Positions 23,391-32,876 of a stretch of 33,954 nucleotides of DNA are shown here, one piece after another; position 1 is the stretch's first letter; each line of letters opens with the position of its first letter. A program made the translations under genes and the position numbers. Under the pieces are notes generated by a model. It did not search any database, was not told the origin of the DNA, and saw only the letters and a list, made by a program, of their open reading frames with translations. The stretch is from contig WHSV01000032.1 in the NCBI GenBank assembly GCA_009379915.1, positions 1-33,954 of the forward strand, read 5' to 3'. Source of the stretch: Actinomycetota bacterium. GTDB lineage: Bacteria; Actinomycetota; CADDZG01; WHSQ01.

Positions 23391-24821
23391 ATGAAAGAGA
23401 ACGACGAAACGCAGCCGAGCCCGGCCGAGAATGCCGGGCAATCCGAGGGCCACCCCTCATCCGGCTCCCCGCCCCGCCCCGAGCCTCCTCCCCCCGGAGG
23501 CTACGGACCCCCGAGGGCCGAGGGGCACCCCGAAGGCGCCTACGGCCGGCCGCCCCGCCTGACTCGTCGTGCCCACGGGCAGGACAGGGTGATCGGCGGT
23601 GTGGCCGGCGGTATCGCCGACTATTTCGGCATCGACCCGCTGTTGGTGAGACTCGCCTTTGCTGGTTTCTCACTGCTCGGGGGAGGCGGGATAGTCCTCT
23701 ACGTTCTGGGATGGATCTTCATCCCAGAACGGGGGGAGGGGGAGATCGTCGGGAAGGCCGGGAGGGCTCCGAGGGCCGACGTGGCCAAGTACCTCGGGCT
23801 CGGTCTGGTCGCCATCGCCACCCTTATATTCATCGACGGGATCGGATTCGGGCCCCGCGGACTGGGTCCGTTCGAGCACGTCTTCTTCGCAACCATCCTC
23901 GTCGGTCTGGGCGTGTACCTGCTGCGGAAGGAGTCCGCTCCGGAGCCGAGTCCGGTACAACCGCCGCCACCTCAGGCACCCCCATCGGGACCGCCCGCCG
24001 GGCAGGGCGCCGGTGACGCGACGACCTCCCGGATGGTTGCGACCGAACGGGCGCAGCCGATTCCCAGCGCGACCCTTCCCGAGTCCTCCATTGGCTACGA
24101 GCACGCGCGCAAGCAGAAGAAGCCTCGCGAGCGTTCCAATCTTGGCCTGTTCACTCTTGCGGCCGTGCTGCTCGTGACGGGAACCGCAGCTCTTCTCAAC
24201 AACCTCGACGTGACCTCGTTCGACGGCGGGCAGTTGAGCGCTCTGGCCCTCACAGTTCTCGGGGGAGGTCTCATCGTCGGCGCGTGGTGGGGGCGGGCCC
24301 GGTCGCTCATCTGGATCGGGGTGGTGATGTTTCCGTTCGTTGCTTTCTTGAGTCTCATAGACCTATCCATGGTGTCGCTCGACGGTGAGGTCGGGAGCAT
24401 CAACGAACGTCCCCGTGACCAGATCGAGATCGCAGGCGGCTACGAGGTACTCGCCGGTGAAGCGGTTTTCGACATGAGCGACTTCGAGTTCGTCATGGAC
24501 GAGCAGGCGGAGCTGAGCGTCGACATGGCCGTGGGCCAGGTGACCGTCATCGTGCCCCGGAACGTCTACGTCGACGCGGATGCGAGCCTCGAGGCCGGGC
24601 AGATCGTGTTTTTCGACGACCGGCGCGCCGGCCAGGGAGTGAGCATCGTCGATACCGATGGTGACTCGGCGTCGGAGGCTCGCTTGTCGCTGGACATCGA
24701 GGGGGCGCTCGGCCAAATCGAGATTCTGCGCTCCTCCGGCCGCGCTGTAGTGGAGGGCGAGACCTCCGACCAAGAAAGGAACCCGCAAAGACCCGGGAGA
24801 CGCGAGAGGGAGAGGCCCTAG
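23391..24821 (+). CDS. PspC-LiaF-like membrane protein
   Basis: A 476-residue protein. A Pro/Gly-rich cytoplasmic tail (about residues 1-60) precedes a PspC domain (RRAHGQDRVIGGVAGGIADY, GGGGIVLYVLGWIFIPE; about 60-115). Two membrane helices follow (YLGLGLVAIATLIFIDGI and VFFATILVGLGVYLL), then a second Pro-rich linker and three more helices (about 250-350). The C-terminal beta-rich domain (about 365-455) reads GGYEVLAGEAVFDMSD, AVGQVTVIVPRNVYVDADAS and GALGQIEILRSS, the pattern of LiaF/YvqF C-terminal domains. Such proteins restrain or tune a LiaS-type kinase, and the divergent PspC kinase is the obvious partner. ATG 23391 was preferred over an upstream ATG at 23355 because it leaves room for the divergent promoter. 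Confidence 0.85.
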   Translation: MKENDETQPSPAENAGQSEGHPSSGSPPRPEPPPPGGYGPPRAEGHPEGAYGRPPRLTRRAHGQDRVIGGVAGGIADYFGIDPLLVRLAFAGFSLLGGGGIVLYVLGWIFIPERGEGEIVGKAGRAPRADVAKYLGLGLVAIATLIFIDGIGFGPRGLGPFEHVFFATILVGLGVYLLRKESAPEPSPVQPPPPQAPPSGPPAGQGAGDATTSRMVATERAQPIPSATLPESSIGYEHARKQKKPRERSNLGLFTLAAVLLVTGTAALLNNLDVTSFDGGQLSALALTVLGGGLIVGAWWGRARSLIWIGVVMFPFVAFLSLIDLSMVSLDGEVGSINERPRDQIEIAGGYEVLAGEAVFDMSDFEFVMDEQAELSVDMAVGQVTVIVPRNVYVDADASLEAGQIVFFDDRRAGQGVSIVDTDGDSASEARLSLDIEGALGQIEILRSSGRAVVEGETSDQERNPQRPGRRERERP

Positions 24822-25091
24822 GTGAAACGTCATGACATTGACCCCCTATCACTGGTGTTCGGACTGATGTTCGCTGCAGCGGGAGCGCTCTTCATGTCGG
24901 CCAACCTCGATTTCGCCGACGTCAAGGGGGAGTGGGTGTGGCCCATTCCATTCGTGCTGGTCGGAATCGTATTGCTCGTGAGTGCCCTTGCTCGGAAGGA
25001 CGACGAACCCGTGGTCGCCGAATCGCAGCGGGAGGCGTTCGAGGAGGAAGCGCGCGAGACGTCGGAGACGAAGCCCGATGAAGCGCGCTAG
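24822..25091 (+). CDS. Small two-helix membrane protein
   Basis: An 89-residue protein with two hydrophobic helices (LSLVFGLMFAAAGALFMSA and VWPIPFVLVGIVLLVSAL) and a charged, Glu-rich tail. The GTG start follows the upstream TAG with no gap (TAGGTG), so it is translated by coupling with the LiaF-like gene. No family signature beyond small DUF-type membrane proteins that accompany PspC/LiaF genes. It is probably an accessory of the same envelope-sensing module. Confidence 0.7.
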   Translation: MKRHDIDPLSLVFGLMFAAAGALFMSANLDFADVKGEWVWPIPFVLVGIVLLVSALARKDDEPVVAESQREAFEEEARETSETKPDEAR

Positions 25092-25236
25092 CCGACCAGG
25101 GTTCGACCCTCCGCCATCGCGTCGATGCAGGCGGCGTGGACAGAGGGTACATCCACCAGATCAAGCCCCACGATGGCCGGAAGTCCACTGGCCGGGAGTG
25201 TCCCCTTCATATATGTAATTCAAGCGCCGTCTCTCG
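25092..25236. other. Intergenic gap before the M15 peptidase gene
   Basis: No gene is seen. A short direct repeat (TGGCCGG, twice within about 25 bases near 25172) and an AT-rich patch (TTCATATATGTAATTC, about 25207-25222) that could hold a -10 box are the only notable elements. The promoter of the secreted peptidase gene is probably here. Confidence 0.35.
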
Positions 25237-26961
25237 GTGACGATGTTCTGGAGGTGCCGCCGGGAACGCGGCGCCAATCTGACGGGCATCCGATTGATCG
25301 TGGGGGCAAAGACTTTGCGTTTCGATGTTGGGCCGGTTCTGAGCCGTGCTACGAGCGCGCTGCTGGTGGCGACGGCCGCCTTTCTGCTTACGGCCGGACT
25401 TCCACTCGCTCAGGCCTTGGACCCCGTCGGCGAAGACCCTCCCGCCCCTGCGATTCGCGTCAACTTCCAGCCCGAATCCTCTGAGCTCGTCTGCGGTTAC
25501 ACGCCCGACTTCGGTTATCCCTTCGCCGAGCAGAACGGCCTCAGCTTCGGTTGGAACTCGGATCACACGGACGGCATGCGCGACCGGGGGGCCGGTGACG
25601 ATAGGCGTCTCGACACCCTCGCTCGGTTCCACGCCGGGGGTATGTGGGAGGTAGCAGTTGCGAACGGGGAGCACGAGGTGCGGGTCGGCGTCGGAGATGC
25701 CGAAGAGTCCTCGACCAACGTTCTCAACGTCGAGGGTGTGGCCTTCTTTTTCGGCGAGGAGGTTCCAGCCGGGCAGTTTCGAGAGTTCACGGGCACCGTC
25801 ACGGTCACCGACGGAAAGCTGACTCTGGACCAGGGCTCGGCCCCCGACTTCGCCACGCGGATCAACTTCATCGAGATCGACGCGCTCGGTGCGCCCGAGG
25901 GCTGCGATGAAGGGGGCGAAGAGGGCACGGACGAGCACGATCCCCCCTCCGAGTCTTCGCCCACGGCGGTCTCCGACCTCCCGACAACCAGAGCGGCGGG
26001 GGCGTCGCCGCCGGCTCCGATCAACATCAACTTTCAGTCCGCCGGCTCACCCGTGGCGTGCGGCTACACGCCGGATCGAGGACGGCTCTTCGCCAAGCGG
26101 CACGACACATCGTTCGGCTGGAACCTCGACCACACCAAGAGGGCGCGGGACCGGGGAGTGCGCCTCGATCAGCGCAAGGACACGTTCGTTCGATTTCTCG
26201 CCGGAGGTGTGTGGGAGATCGCGGTGCCCATCGGGAACCACAGGGTCAAGATTGCGGTGGGAGACACCAACTTTGCGTCCGTCAACACGATCAAGGTCGA
26301 AAAAGTCGGGTTCTTCGACGAGCTGAGGCTCGGGGCAAACCAGTTCGCGACTCGCATCGTCGATGTGCCAGTGAGCGATGGGCGGCTGACCATCCACATG
26401 GGAAAGTCGTCCATAAGGAAGACGAAGATCAACTACGTCGACATCAATTCGCCCGGCGTCCGGTCGTGCCAGGACACGGCCCCCATCACAGGAGACGCAT
26501 CCACCGGACCTCTACCCGCGCGCCCCTACGGGTTGACCGGGCTGCGCCGGGTCTTCGGCCAGCACTGCAGTCCCGAGGCGAACGATGGGCGGGCCTACTT
26601 TCCGTCGGCGGGAGGGCGCGGCAGCTACGGCTACGTCTACTTCCACTCCCGGCTCTCGAAATTGGTCGGCGGGAAAGTCCTCCCGGAGGTCAACGCCAAG
26701 AAGAGGGCCAACGACTACGGGGTGTGGGGATACGCCTGCCGGATGAAAACCGGAGGCACGTCCTGGAGCGTGCACTCCTGGGGTGCGGCCATCGACACCA
26801 ATACGCTCCGTAACCCATTCGGACAGCGTCACTGGAACGGACGAGGCTGGAACGGAAAGCGGTTCGGAAGGTTCCTCCCGAATATCTGGATGGGCAGGGG
26901 CTTCTACTGGGGCCTCAACTTCAACGACCCCATGCACTTTCAGTACGTGAGTGGCTACTGA
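25237..26961 (+). CDS. Secreted double-malectin M15-type peptidase
   Basis: A 574-residue protein with a hydrophobic signal segment (SALLVATAAFLLTAGLPLAQA, ending near residue 61). Two homologous malectin-like domains follow (about 72-215 and 262-404). Each starts with a VNFQ/INFQ strand, repeats CGYTPD, SFGWN and DHT near its start, and continues with WE(V/I)AV and the KI/RI-N-(F/Y)-(I/V)-(E/D)-I end. An acidic Ser/Pro linker separates them. The C-terminal 150 residues are an M15-type zinc peptidase: H513 and D520 in VHSWGAAID and H567 in DPMHFQY match the H-D-H ligand set, and NPF and WGLNF are also typical. It should cut peptide cross-links of the wall while binding glycan. The GTG at 25237 or the ATG at 25243 may be used. 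Confidence 0.8.
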   Translation: MTMFWRCRRERGANLTGIRLIVGAKTLRFDVGPVLSRATSALLVATAAFLLTAGLPLAQALDPVGEDPPAPAIRVNFQPESSELVCGYTPDFGYPFAEQNGLSFGWNSDHTDGMRDRGAGDDRRLDTLARFHAGGMWEVAVANGEHEVRVGVGDAEESSTNVLNVEGVAFFFGEEVPAGQFREFTGTVTVTDGKLTLDQGSAPDFATRINFIEIDALGAPEGCDEGGEEGTDEHDPPSESSPTAVSDLPTTRAAGASPPAPININFQSAGSPVACGYTPDRGRLFAKRHDTSFGWNLDHTKRARDRGVRLDQRKDTFVRFLAGGVWEIAVPIGNHRVKIAVGDTNFASVNTIKVEKVGFFDELRLGANQFATRIVDVPVSDGRLTIHMGKSSIRKTKINYVDINSPGVRSCQDTAPITGDASTGPLPARPYGLTGLRRVFGQHCSPEANDGRAYFPSAGGRGSYGYVYFHSRLSKLVGGKVLPEVNAKKRANDYGVWGYACRMKTGGTSWSVHSWGAAIDTNTLRNPFGQRHWNGRGWNGKRFGRFLPNIWMGRGFYWGLNFNDPMHFQYVSGY

Positions 26962-28133
26962 TGAGGCACTTCATGCGTAATCGCGTTGCACTGCTCGCGG
27001 CCGGCATCGGCATCGCCGCGGGAATGGTGTCGTGGTTAGGGACCCCCTCCGAGGAGGCCGCCGGCATCGTGTCGCCGCCGGTGCCCGGACAGCAGATCGA
27101 GTCCGGCATCGTCCGCCACGTCGTCGAACGCCCCGGGGTGGGGACGGCTTTCGTCGTGGACCACGCCGGGCCCGATGTCTTGAACGTGTCGATCGACGGC
27201 GCCACCGAGGCCCCGCCGACCGAAGGCGAGATCACCAACCCGGCGATTTCCGAATCGGGCACCGTCGCCTGGGCGGAGGACCAGGCTCGCATCAAGGTGT
27301 GGGACCCTCGCACGGACGAGGTGACGACGCTCAACCGGCCGGACTCCACGACCGCCGTCTTCTCGCCCACGTTCGTGACCAACGACAGGATCGCGACGGT
27401 CGGCCAGCAAGCGGTGCCGGGAGTGCCGGGTGAGGACGACGGACTCAACAACCTGTTCGAAATGGACCTGAACGAGGGTACCTGGGAGCCTCTGACCTCC
27501 TTCGCCGGGGCACTGACCGATTGGACTGCGGTGCGCACCCCGGTCACGAATCCCGAGGGCGATGTGCTGTTCATCCGGGTGCGCGGCGATTCTCAGGCAA
27601 CGACTCAACCCGGCTTCGAGCTGTGGACGAGCTCCGGCCAGGAAGTCCGCAGAGTGACCAAACTGCCGGGAGAGATGTACCTGGCCGGATTCAGCGGGGA
27701 TCGCCTGATGTGGAACGCCCCGAGCGAGGCCTGCGACGACTGGGGCCTGTACCAGGAGACGCCGGGCGGGCTCGAGCAGGTCGGCTGCGGCGCGGTTCTC
27801 GCCGACCCGCTCGACGCCGTCGATCCCGACCTGGAGCAGGAGGAGCACGTCGACTTCGCAGCCCCGTCCCCGCAGGCCGAGGGCGACCTGGGCGTGATCG
27901 TGGGCGACTTCGCCTCCGAAGGTCAGGCGGCCGCCGCCGAGTCCCAGATGCGCGACGTCCCCGGCCAGCGTGTCGTCACGCACGATGCGCTGCCCCACGC
28001 GGTGGCGCCGGGGGCCTGGGTTGTGCTTCGTCCGGTGCCGCAGGGGATGTCACCGGATGACGCCCTGAAGGACGTGCGTCACGAGGTGCCGTCCTACGCA
28101 GGGATGGCCTTCATCGTCCCCCTGGGCGACTAG
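26961..28133 (+). CDS. Secreted protein, TolB-like propeller and SPOR-like end, unknown function
   Basis: A 390-residue protein with an N-terminal export signal ([21 protein letters not shown]). Repeated beta-strand units resemble a TolB/WD-type propeller: [35 protein letters not shown] and [15 protein letters not shown], then later units to about residue 285. The last ~90 residues ([48 protein letters not shown]) look like a SPOR-type or similar small alpha/beta domain. Family assignment is by pattern only. The ATG shares one base with the peptidase stop (TGATG), so the two secreted proteins are made together and may act together at the wall. Confidence 0.65.
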   Translation: MRHFMRNRVALLAAGIGIAAGMVSWLGTPSEEAAGIVSPPVPGQQIESGIVRHVVERPGVGTAFVVDHAGPDVLNVSIDGATEAPPTEGEITNPAISESGTVAWAEDQARIKVWDPRTDEVTTLNRPDSTTAVFSPTFVTNDRIATVGQQAVPGVPGEDDGLNNLFEMDLNEGTWEPLTSFAGALTDWTAVRTPVTNPEGDVLFIRVRGDSQATTQPGFELWTSSGQEVRRVTKLPGEMYLAGFSGDRLMWNAPSEACDDWGLYQETPGGLEQVGCGAVLADPLDAVDPDLEQEEHVDFAAPSPQAEGDLGVIVGDFASEGQAAAAESQMRDVPGQRVVTHDALPHAVAPGAWVVLRPVPQGMSPDDALKDVRHEVPSYAGMAFIVPLGD

Positions 28134-28215
28134 GCGAGCGATTCCTACGGATTTTCACGCAGCGTTGCTAATGCGGCTCGATTGGATGCCGATAATTCCC
28201 AGGGTGAGCCAGCGC

Positions 28216-30054
28216 GTGGAGCACAACGTGACGATGCTGCCCGGGAGAGCCGGGGCATCGTCGTTTGCGCGCGCCGTGGCCGTCACCAAGAGGCGGGTTT
28301 TCGGCCGCGGAGTGACGTCAGCACTCAAAGAGTCACAGCAGGCCCTCCGTGAGAACGAGAAGAACCTCGAGTTCCTCGTCAACCACGTCCCGGTTGTCGT
28401 GTACAAGGCCGAAACGGGCCAGCTCGGCCGCTGGTGGTACGTCAGTCCTCAGATCGAACAGCTGCTCGGCTACGCGCCCGACGAGTGGTTGAACGACCCA
28501 GCGCTGTGGTGGCAGCGAATTCATCCCGACGACCGGGATCAGGTGCTGGCGGACGAAGAGGCCATGGTGGTCGCCACGGCCTCTCACTCGGATCCGGTTC
28601 AGTACCGGATGGTTACGAAAGAGGGCCGTATCGTCTGGGTGAACGACGACGCCGCGGTGATCCGAGACGAGCAGGGTTCGGCGCTCTATTGGAGCGGTGT
28701 GCTCTCCGACATCACCGAGCGCAAGGTGCTCGAGGACCAGCTCAAGCACCAGGCTCTTCACGACCCGCTGACGGGGCTCGCCAATCGAGCCTTGTTCGTC
28801 GACCGCGTGGAGCATGCGCTCGAGAGAGCGGACCGTGAGAGCAGGCGGGTCGCGGTTCTGTTCTTCGACCTCGACGACTTCAAAACCATCAACGACAGCC
28901 TGGGCCACAACTGCGGGGACGAGCTGCTCGTGTCGGTGGCGACCCGTCTCAGCGAGGGCCTGAGGCCGGGAGACACGTTCGCCCGCTTCGGGGGCGACGA
29001 GTTCGCAATCTTCCTCGAAGACACCTCGTTGTCGAGCGCGACGAGCGTCGCCTACCGCCTCATTCAGGCCCTCGGCGAACCATTCACGATCGGAACCAGG
29101 GAAGTGATGGTGCACGCGAGTGTGGGCATCGAGTTCGCCGACGCGGCAACGACCAGGGCAGACGAGCTCCTCCGCAACGCCGACGTGGCAATGTACGTCG
29201 CCAAGGGCAAAGGGAAGGCTCGTTACGAGCTTTTTGATCCCAGCATGCACACCGCAGCTCTAAGACGTCTCGAGGTCAAGAGCGAGCTCAAGCACGCTAT
29301 AGAGAAGGACGAGTTCGTCCTTCACTACCAGCCGATCGTCGGTCTCAAGGAGGGTCCGCTTCTCGGTATCGAGGCCCTGATCCGTTGGAAGCACGAGCGC
29401 CGGGGTCTGATCCCCCCCGCCGAGTTCATCCCTCTGGCGGAGGAGAGTGGACTCATCGTTCCGCTCGGGCGCTGGGTGCTGAGAGAGGCCTGCCGTCAGG
29501 CGCGCGACTGGCCGATCAACGATCCCGAGATCAGCCTGAGCGTCAACGTTTCGCCCAAGCAGTTCCAGCATCCCGGGCTGGTCGAGGACGTCGCCAACGC
29601 GCTGTGGGACTCGGGAATCGACCCGAGCATCCTCACCATCGAGATCACCGAGAGCGTGCTCATACACGACACCGAGGCCGCAATCGAGAAGCTCGGCCGG
29701 CTCAAGGACTTCGGGGTCCGGATCGCCGTAGACGACTTCGGGACCGGGTATTCGTCTCTCGGTTATCTAAAGCGCTTCCCGATCGACATCCTCAAGATCG
29801 ACAAATCCTTCATCGAGGGCGTCGGGGACGGCACCGAGGAAGCGGCAATCGCACACGCGATCATCAAGCTCGGCGGGTCGCTCGGGCTCGAGGTGGTCGC
29901 CGAGGGGATCGAGGATCCGGAGCAGCTCGACGCTCTGCAGACGCTTCGTTGCGAGAGGGGCCAGGGCTTCTACTTCTCGAAGCCCGTCGATGCGGACACG
30001 ATGGGCGAGATCCTGACGACGGGCCGTTTTCCGCTCAAGTCGAGCGACGAGTAG
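28216..30054 (+). CDS. PAS-GGDEF-EAL cyclic-di-GMP protein
   Basis: A protein of about 612 residues with a PAS domain ([17 protein letters not shown] to LSDITERK), a GGDEF domain and an EAL domain. The active-site FGGDEF is intact, and RPGD five residues before it is a complete RxxD inhibitory site. EAL is intact in GIEALIRW, with the further catalytic motifs [22 protein letters not shown] and EGIEDPEQ. It could both make and break cyclic di-GMP, with the PAS domain as the switch. No membrane segment is seen. A -10-like GATAAT (28191-28196) lies inside any longer reading frame, and AGGGTGAG precedes the GTG at 28216, so that start was preferred over an ATG at 28171. An ATG at 28234 is possible. 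Confidence 0.92.
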   Translation: MEHNVTMLPGRAGASSFARAVAVTKRRVFGRGVTSALKESQQALRENEKNLEFLVNHVPVVVYKAETGQLGRWWYVSPQIEQLLGYAPDEWLNDPALWWQRIHPDDRDQVLADEEAMVVATASHSDPVQYRMVTKEGRIVWVNDDAAVIRDEQGSALYWSGVLSDITERKVLEDQLKHQALHDPLTGLANRALFVDRVEHALERADRESRRVAVLFFDLDDFKTINDSLGHNCGDELLVSVATRLSEGLRPGDTFARFGGDEFAIFLEDTSLSSATSVAYRLIQALGEPFTIGTREVMVHASVGIEFADAATTRADELLRNADVAMYVAKGKGKARYELFDPSMHTAALRRLEVKSELKHAIEKDEFVLHYQPIVGLKEGPLLGIEALIRWKHERRGLIPPAEFIPLAEESGLIVPLGRWVLREACRQARDWPINDPEISLSVNVSPKQFQHPGLVEDVANALWDSGIDPSILTIEITESVLIHDTEAAIEKLGRLKDFGVRIAVDDFGTGYSSLGYLKRFPIDILKIDKSFIEGVGDGTEEAAIAHAIIKLGGSLGLEVVAEGIEDPEQLDALQTLRCERGQGFYFSKPVDADTMGEILTTGRFPLKSSDE

Positions 30055-30613
30055 CCCGGACCGAGTCCGGCGCATCACCGGCCGATCGGCTCGTGGGGCG
30101 ACACGGTCTTCGCATGTCTGGAGCGTCGAGTGAGTAGATCCGCTGGGGAAGACCGAAAAGTTGGGTGTCCTTCTCGTGCCTCATGCCGACCTTTCGCGCG
30201 ACGGCTTGAGAGGGCACGTTGTCGGGATGAATGATCGAGATGAGCCGGCGGAGCCCCAAAACCTCGAAGGCGTGGTCGCGGCAGGCGATCGCCGCCTCGG
30301 GTGCGAAACCCTGTCCCCAGCGAGCCCGCTTGATGCTGTACCCGAGCTCGATCTCACGGGCTCCGTCCACCTTCTGAACGACCAGGCCGCACTCGCCGAG
30401 GAACTCCCCGGTGCTCTTGAGCTCGACGACCCAGAGACCGAACCCGTTCCGCTCATAGGAGAGAAGGTTCCGGTCGATCCAGGCGACCGTCTCGTCCCTG
30501 GACTTGGTCCGGGGGTAGTAGCGCATCGTCTGCCTGTCGGCAAACATCGCGGCGCGCTCGTCGACGTCGGCCGGCAGATACGCGCGCAGCCGCAGACGGC
30601 TCGTCGAGATCAA
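30035..30613 (-). CDS. GNAT-family N-acetyltransferase
   Basis: About 192 residues. The opening [20 protein letters not shown] matches the RimJ/RimL branch of GNAT proteins. Motif A is seen in [20 protein letters not shown], with the acetyl-CoA-binding G-x-G-x-A, then [20 protein letters not shown] and [13 protein letters not shown]. It would acetylate a protein N-terminus or small amine with acetyl-CoA; the substrate is not evident. The frame is open much further upstream, but homology starts at about 30613, where a TTG ([10 protein letters not shown]) is a reasonable start; TTG 30670 is an alternative. The C-terminus overlaps the GGDEF-EAL stop by 20 bases on the opposite strand. Confidence 0.82.
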   Translation of the reverse strand: MISTSRLRLRAYLPADVDERAAMFADRQTMRYYPRTKSRDETVAWIDRNLLSYERNGFGLWVVELKSTGEFLGECGLVVQKVDGAREIELGYSIKRARWGQGFAPEAAIACRDHAFEVLGLRRLISIIHPDNVPSQAVARKVGMRHEKDTQLFGLPQRIYSLDAPDMRRPCRPTSRSAGDAPDSVRATRRST

Positions 30614-30854
30614 GGTCGTCCCAGTTGATCCCGGGGAATCACTCGCCGAATCCTCACCTTTCGCTGACAACCCGCCATTAGACCCACTCCGAGGGCGGAG
30701 CACGCCAGTTGCCAAAGTCTCGCCGTGCCTGGGAGGCGGCCCAGATATTGAGAAATGGTACAAACTGGACTGACGTTCGGAGGTTATCTGGCCCGAGCAG
30801 AGCCGATCCGTCGCTGGAGAACCCCGACAACCGTGGGTAAGGGCAAGTATCAGC

Positions 30855-31688
30855 ATGAACCGAAGACGATTCCTTGCATATTTTGGGATTGGAGCGGCGG
30901 GGAGCCTCGCCGGGGGCGCGCTCGCTCATTCGCGGCGACCGAACGACGTTCCCCGACCCCGCCAGGCCCGAGAGGCCTCGATCGGTGAGGTCACGACCCC
31001 TACTTCGACAGGGATGCAGCGCATCATCTGGTCGGTTGACACCGAGGAGCCCGTCGCCGCCGTGACCTTCGATGACGGCCCCGATCCCGCGTTTACACCG
31101 CGCATCCTCGACCTACTCGATCGTTTCGGAGTAACCGCTACGTTCATGGTCATGGGCTACAACGCCGTCCAACACCCCGATCTGCTGCGGGATATCGCGG
31201 AAGCGGGACATGAAATCGGCGGGCATGGCTGGAAGCACCTGAACCTGGCCGAGATCAGTCCCGAAGAGACCAGAGAAGAGATCGAGCACGGCAACCGGAT
31301 TATCGAGGAGCGGACCGGGGTTCCGATCCGGGTCTTCCGGCCTCCGTACGGACGCTTCGATGAGGATACCGTGAGGCTGCTGGCCCGATCGCGGCGGGAC
31401 CTCGTCGTGTGGTCGGTGACTCGCGGGATGCTGTCCTGGCGGGAGCCCGAGCAGATCTCGTCCCATGTCCTGAGCGCTCTCGGTCCGGGGGACATCGTCG
31501 ATCTTCACGATGGGATCGGGCGGGCGACCTTCAATCCCCGCAGCGAGTCCGCCCGGCGGATCCGGAGGCGCCGAGAGGATGAGTTGTCGGCTCTTCCGCG
31601 GATTCTGGAGGGCGCGAAGGCGAGGGGACTTCGGCTCAAGTCGGTCTCCGACCTCATGGCCGCATGGCAGGGCCCCAGCACAAGATGA
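30855..31688 (+). CDS. Polysaccharide deacetylase, NodB type, Tat-exported
   Basis: A 277-residue carbohydrate esterase family 4 protein. The N-terminus (MNRRRFLAYFGIGAAGSLAGG) is a twin-arginine signal with RRxFL, indicating export in folded form. The NodB motifs are present: TFDDGPD, GGHGWKHL (zinc His-x3-His with the upstream Asp), RPPYGRFD and, towards the end, DIVDLHDG. It should remove N- or O-acetyl groups from a surface glycan or peptidoglycan. The stop overlaps the next start (ATGA), coupling it to a membrane acyltransferase. The 240-base gap to the divergent GNAT gene has a TTGAGA but no convincing full promoter. Confidence 0.9.
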   Translation: MNRRRFLAYFGIGAAGSLAGGALAHSRRPNDVPRPRQAREASIGEVTTPTSTGMQRIIWSVDTEEPVAAVTFDDGPDPAFTPRILDLLDRFGVTATFMVMGYNAVQHPDLLRDIAEAGHEIGGHGWKHLNLAEISPEETREEIEHGNRIIEERTGVPIRVFRPPYGRFDEDTVRLLARSRRDLVVWSVTRGMLSWREPEQISSHVLSALGPGDIVDLHDGIGRATFNPRSESARRIRRRREDELSALPRILEGAKARGLRLKSVSDLMAAWQGPSTR

Positions 31689-32818
31689 CCACTCGCCCGA
31701 GTAGGCGTGCTGGTCCCTCGCCGGGTAACCGCGACGCGGAATCAGACGGCCAGCATCGTGCGGAGGTGCTCGCCGGCGAGCGGGGTGGACGGACTCTCTC
31801 CGAGGAGCGCGCTGCAACTCGCGCCGGGAGGCTGCGCTCGCTCGACGCACTACGCGGCCTGGCCATAGTCGTCATGTTGCTGGCCGGGAGCCCATTCATG
31901 CGTGAGGACCTTCCCATTCAGCTGAAACACCCACAGTGGCACGGACTCAGATTCGCGGACCTCTTCTTTCCCCTGTTCCTGTTCGTGGTGGGCATCGCAA
32001 TGACGTTGTCACGCCGGACCGGACAACCACGGCTGGTACTGAAACGGGTGGTCCTCCTGGCTTTTCTCGGCGTGGCCTTGACGTCACTCAAGCACCAACG
32101 ACTCGCCATTCCCGGAGTGCTCCAGCACATCGCCGGTTCCTATCTGCTGGCCTGGCTGGTGCTCCGATCCCCCAGGAAGCTGCAACCCGTGCTCACCGCG
32201 GGGATCCTGGTGGGGGTGTGGGCTGGTTTCCTGCTTTGGGCGGGGGCAGGTCAGGAACCTTGGAGCATGGAGGATTCCTTGGCGCATAGCGTCAACGAGT
32301 GGTTCTTCGGCGGGTTCTCGACCGAGGGATTCGTACAAACCATTGCGAGTTCCGTCACCGTGTTGGGCGGTGCGTTCGTCGGGCGGATGGTGAAGGATCA
32401 ACGCAATCCCCCTCTCCTCGCGCGACGGCTCGTATTTCATGCGGCGTGGCTGATCGCGGTTGCCCTGCTCATATCCATCGAGGTTCCGATCAACAAGCGC
32501 TTGTGGACCCCCTCCTTCACTCTGCTGACGCTCGGAACGTCTTGCGCTTGGTTCGCGCTACTTATCTGGGTTATAGACATCCGTCGCCATCGGTGGTGGG
32601 TCACTCCCCTGCACGAACTCGGGGCGAACCCGATCGCGGTCTACGTGGGGTTCATCACCGTGAGAGCATTCGTCTCCGGATACCAGGACGTCGCGCCCCA
32701 GTTGGCGCCGTTCGGGAGCGAACTCGCCGGTTCCATGACGTACGCACTTGCGTGGGTCGCTCTCGCATGGCTTTTCGCCCATCTGCTTTACCGCCGCGAG
32801 GTCTTCCTCAAGCTCTGA
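31685..32818 (+). CDS. HGSNAT/NagX-like membrane acyltransferase family protein
   Basis: A 377-residue integral membrane protein. After a polar N-terminal stretch of about 45 residues comes the family signature LRSLDALRGLAIVVMLL, with a His-Trp loop (LKHPQWHGLRFADLFFPLFLFVVGIAMTLSRR) typical of heparan-alpha-glucosaminide N-acetyltransferase-like proteins (DUF1624/DUF5009). About ten membrane helices follow. These proteins move acetyl groups from cytoplasmic acetyl-CoA across the membrane onto sugars. The ATG at 31685 overlaps the deacetylase stop. An acetyl-adding and an acetyl-removing enzyme in one operon suggests control of the acetylation state of an exported glycan; that link is inference. 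Confidence 0.82.
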   Translation: MTTRPSRRAGPSPGNRDAESDGQHRAEVLAGERGGRTLSEERAATRAGRLRSLDALRGLAIVVMLLAGSPFMREDLPIQLKHPQWHGLRFADLFFPLFLFVVGIAMTLSRRTGQPRLVLKRVVLLAFLGVALTSLKHQRLAIPGVLQHIAGSYLLAWLVLRSPRKLQPVLTAGILVGVWAGFLLWAGAGQEPWSMEDSLAHSVNEWFFGGFSTEGFVQTIASSVTVLGGAFVGRMVKDQRNPPLLARRLVFHAAWLIAVALLISIEVPINKRLWTPSFTLLTLGTSCAWFALLIWVIDIRRHRWWVTPLHELGANPIAVYVGFITVRAFVSGYQDVAPQLAPFGSELAGSMTYALAWVALAWLFAHLLYRREVFLKL

Positions 32819-32833
32819 ACGATTTGTTGGAGA

Positions 32834-32846
32834 CCTCTAGTAGAGG
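32834..32846. terminator. Weak bidirectional hairpin between convergent genes
   Basis: CCTCT-AGT-AGAGG is a perfect 5-bp stem with a 3-base loop in the 58-base gap between two convergent stops. A short T-run (CTTTA) lies 5 bases further right. Position favours a terminator, but the stem is short. Confidence 0.4.
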
Positions 32847-32876
32847 ACGGCTTTACTGGATCGGCGGGTGGGATCG

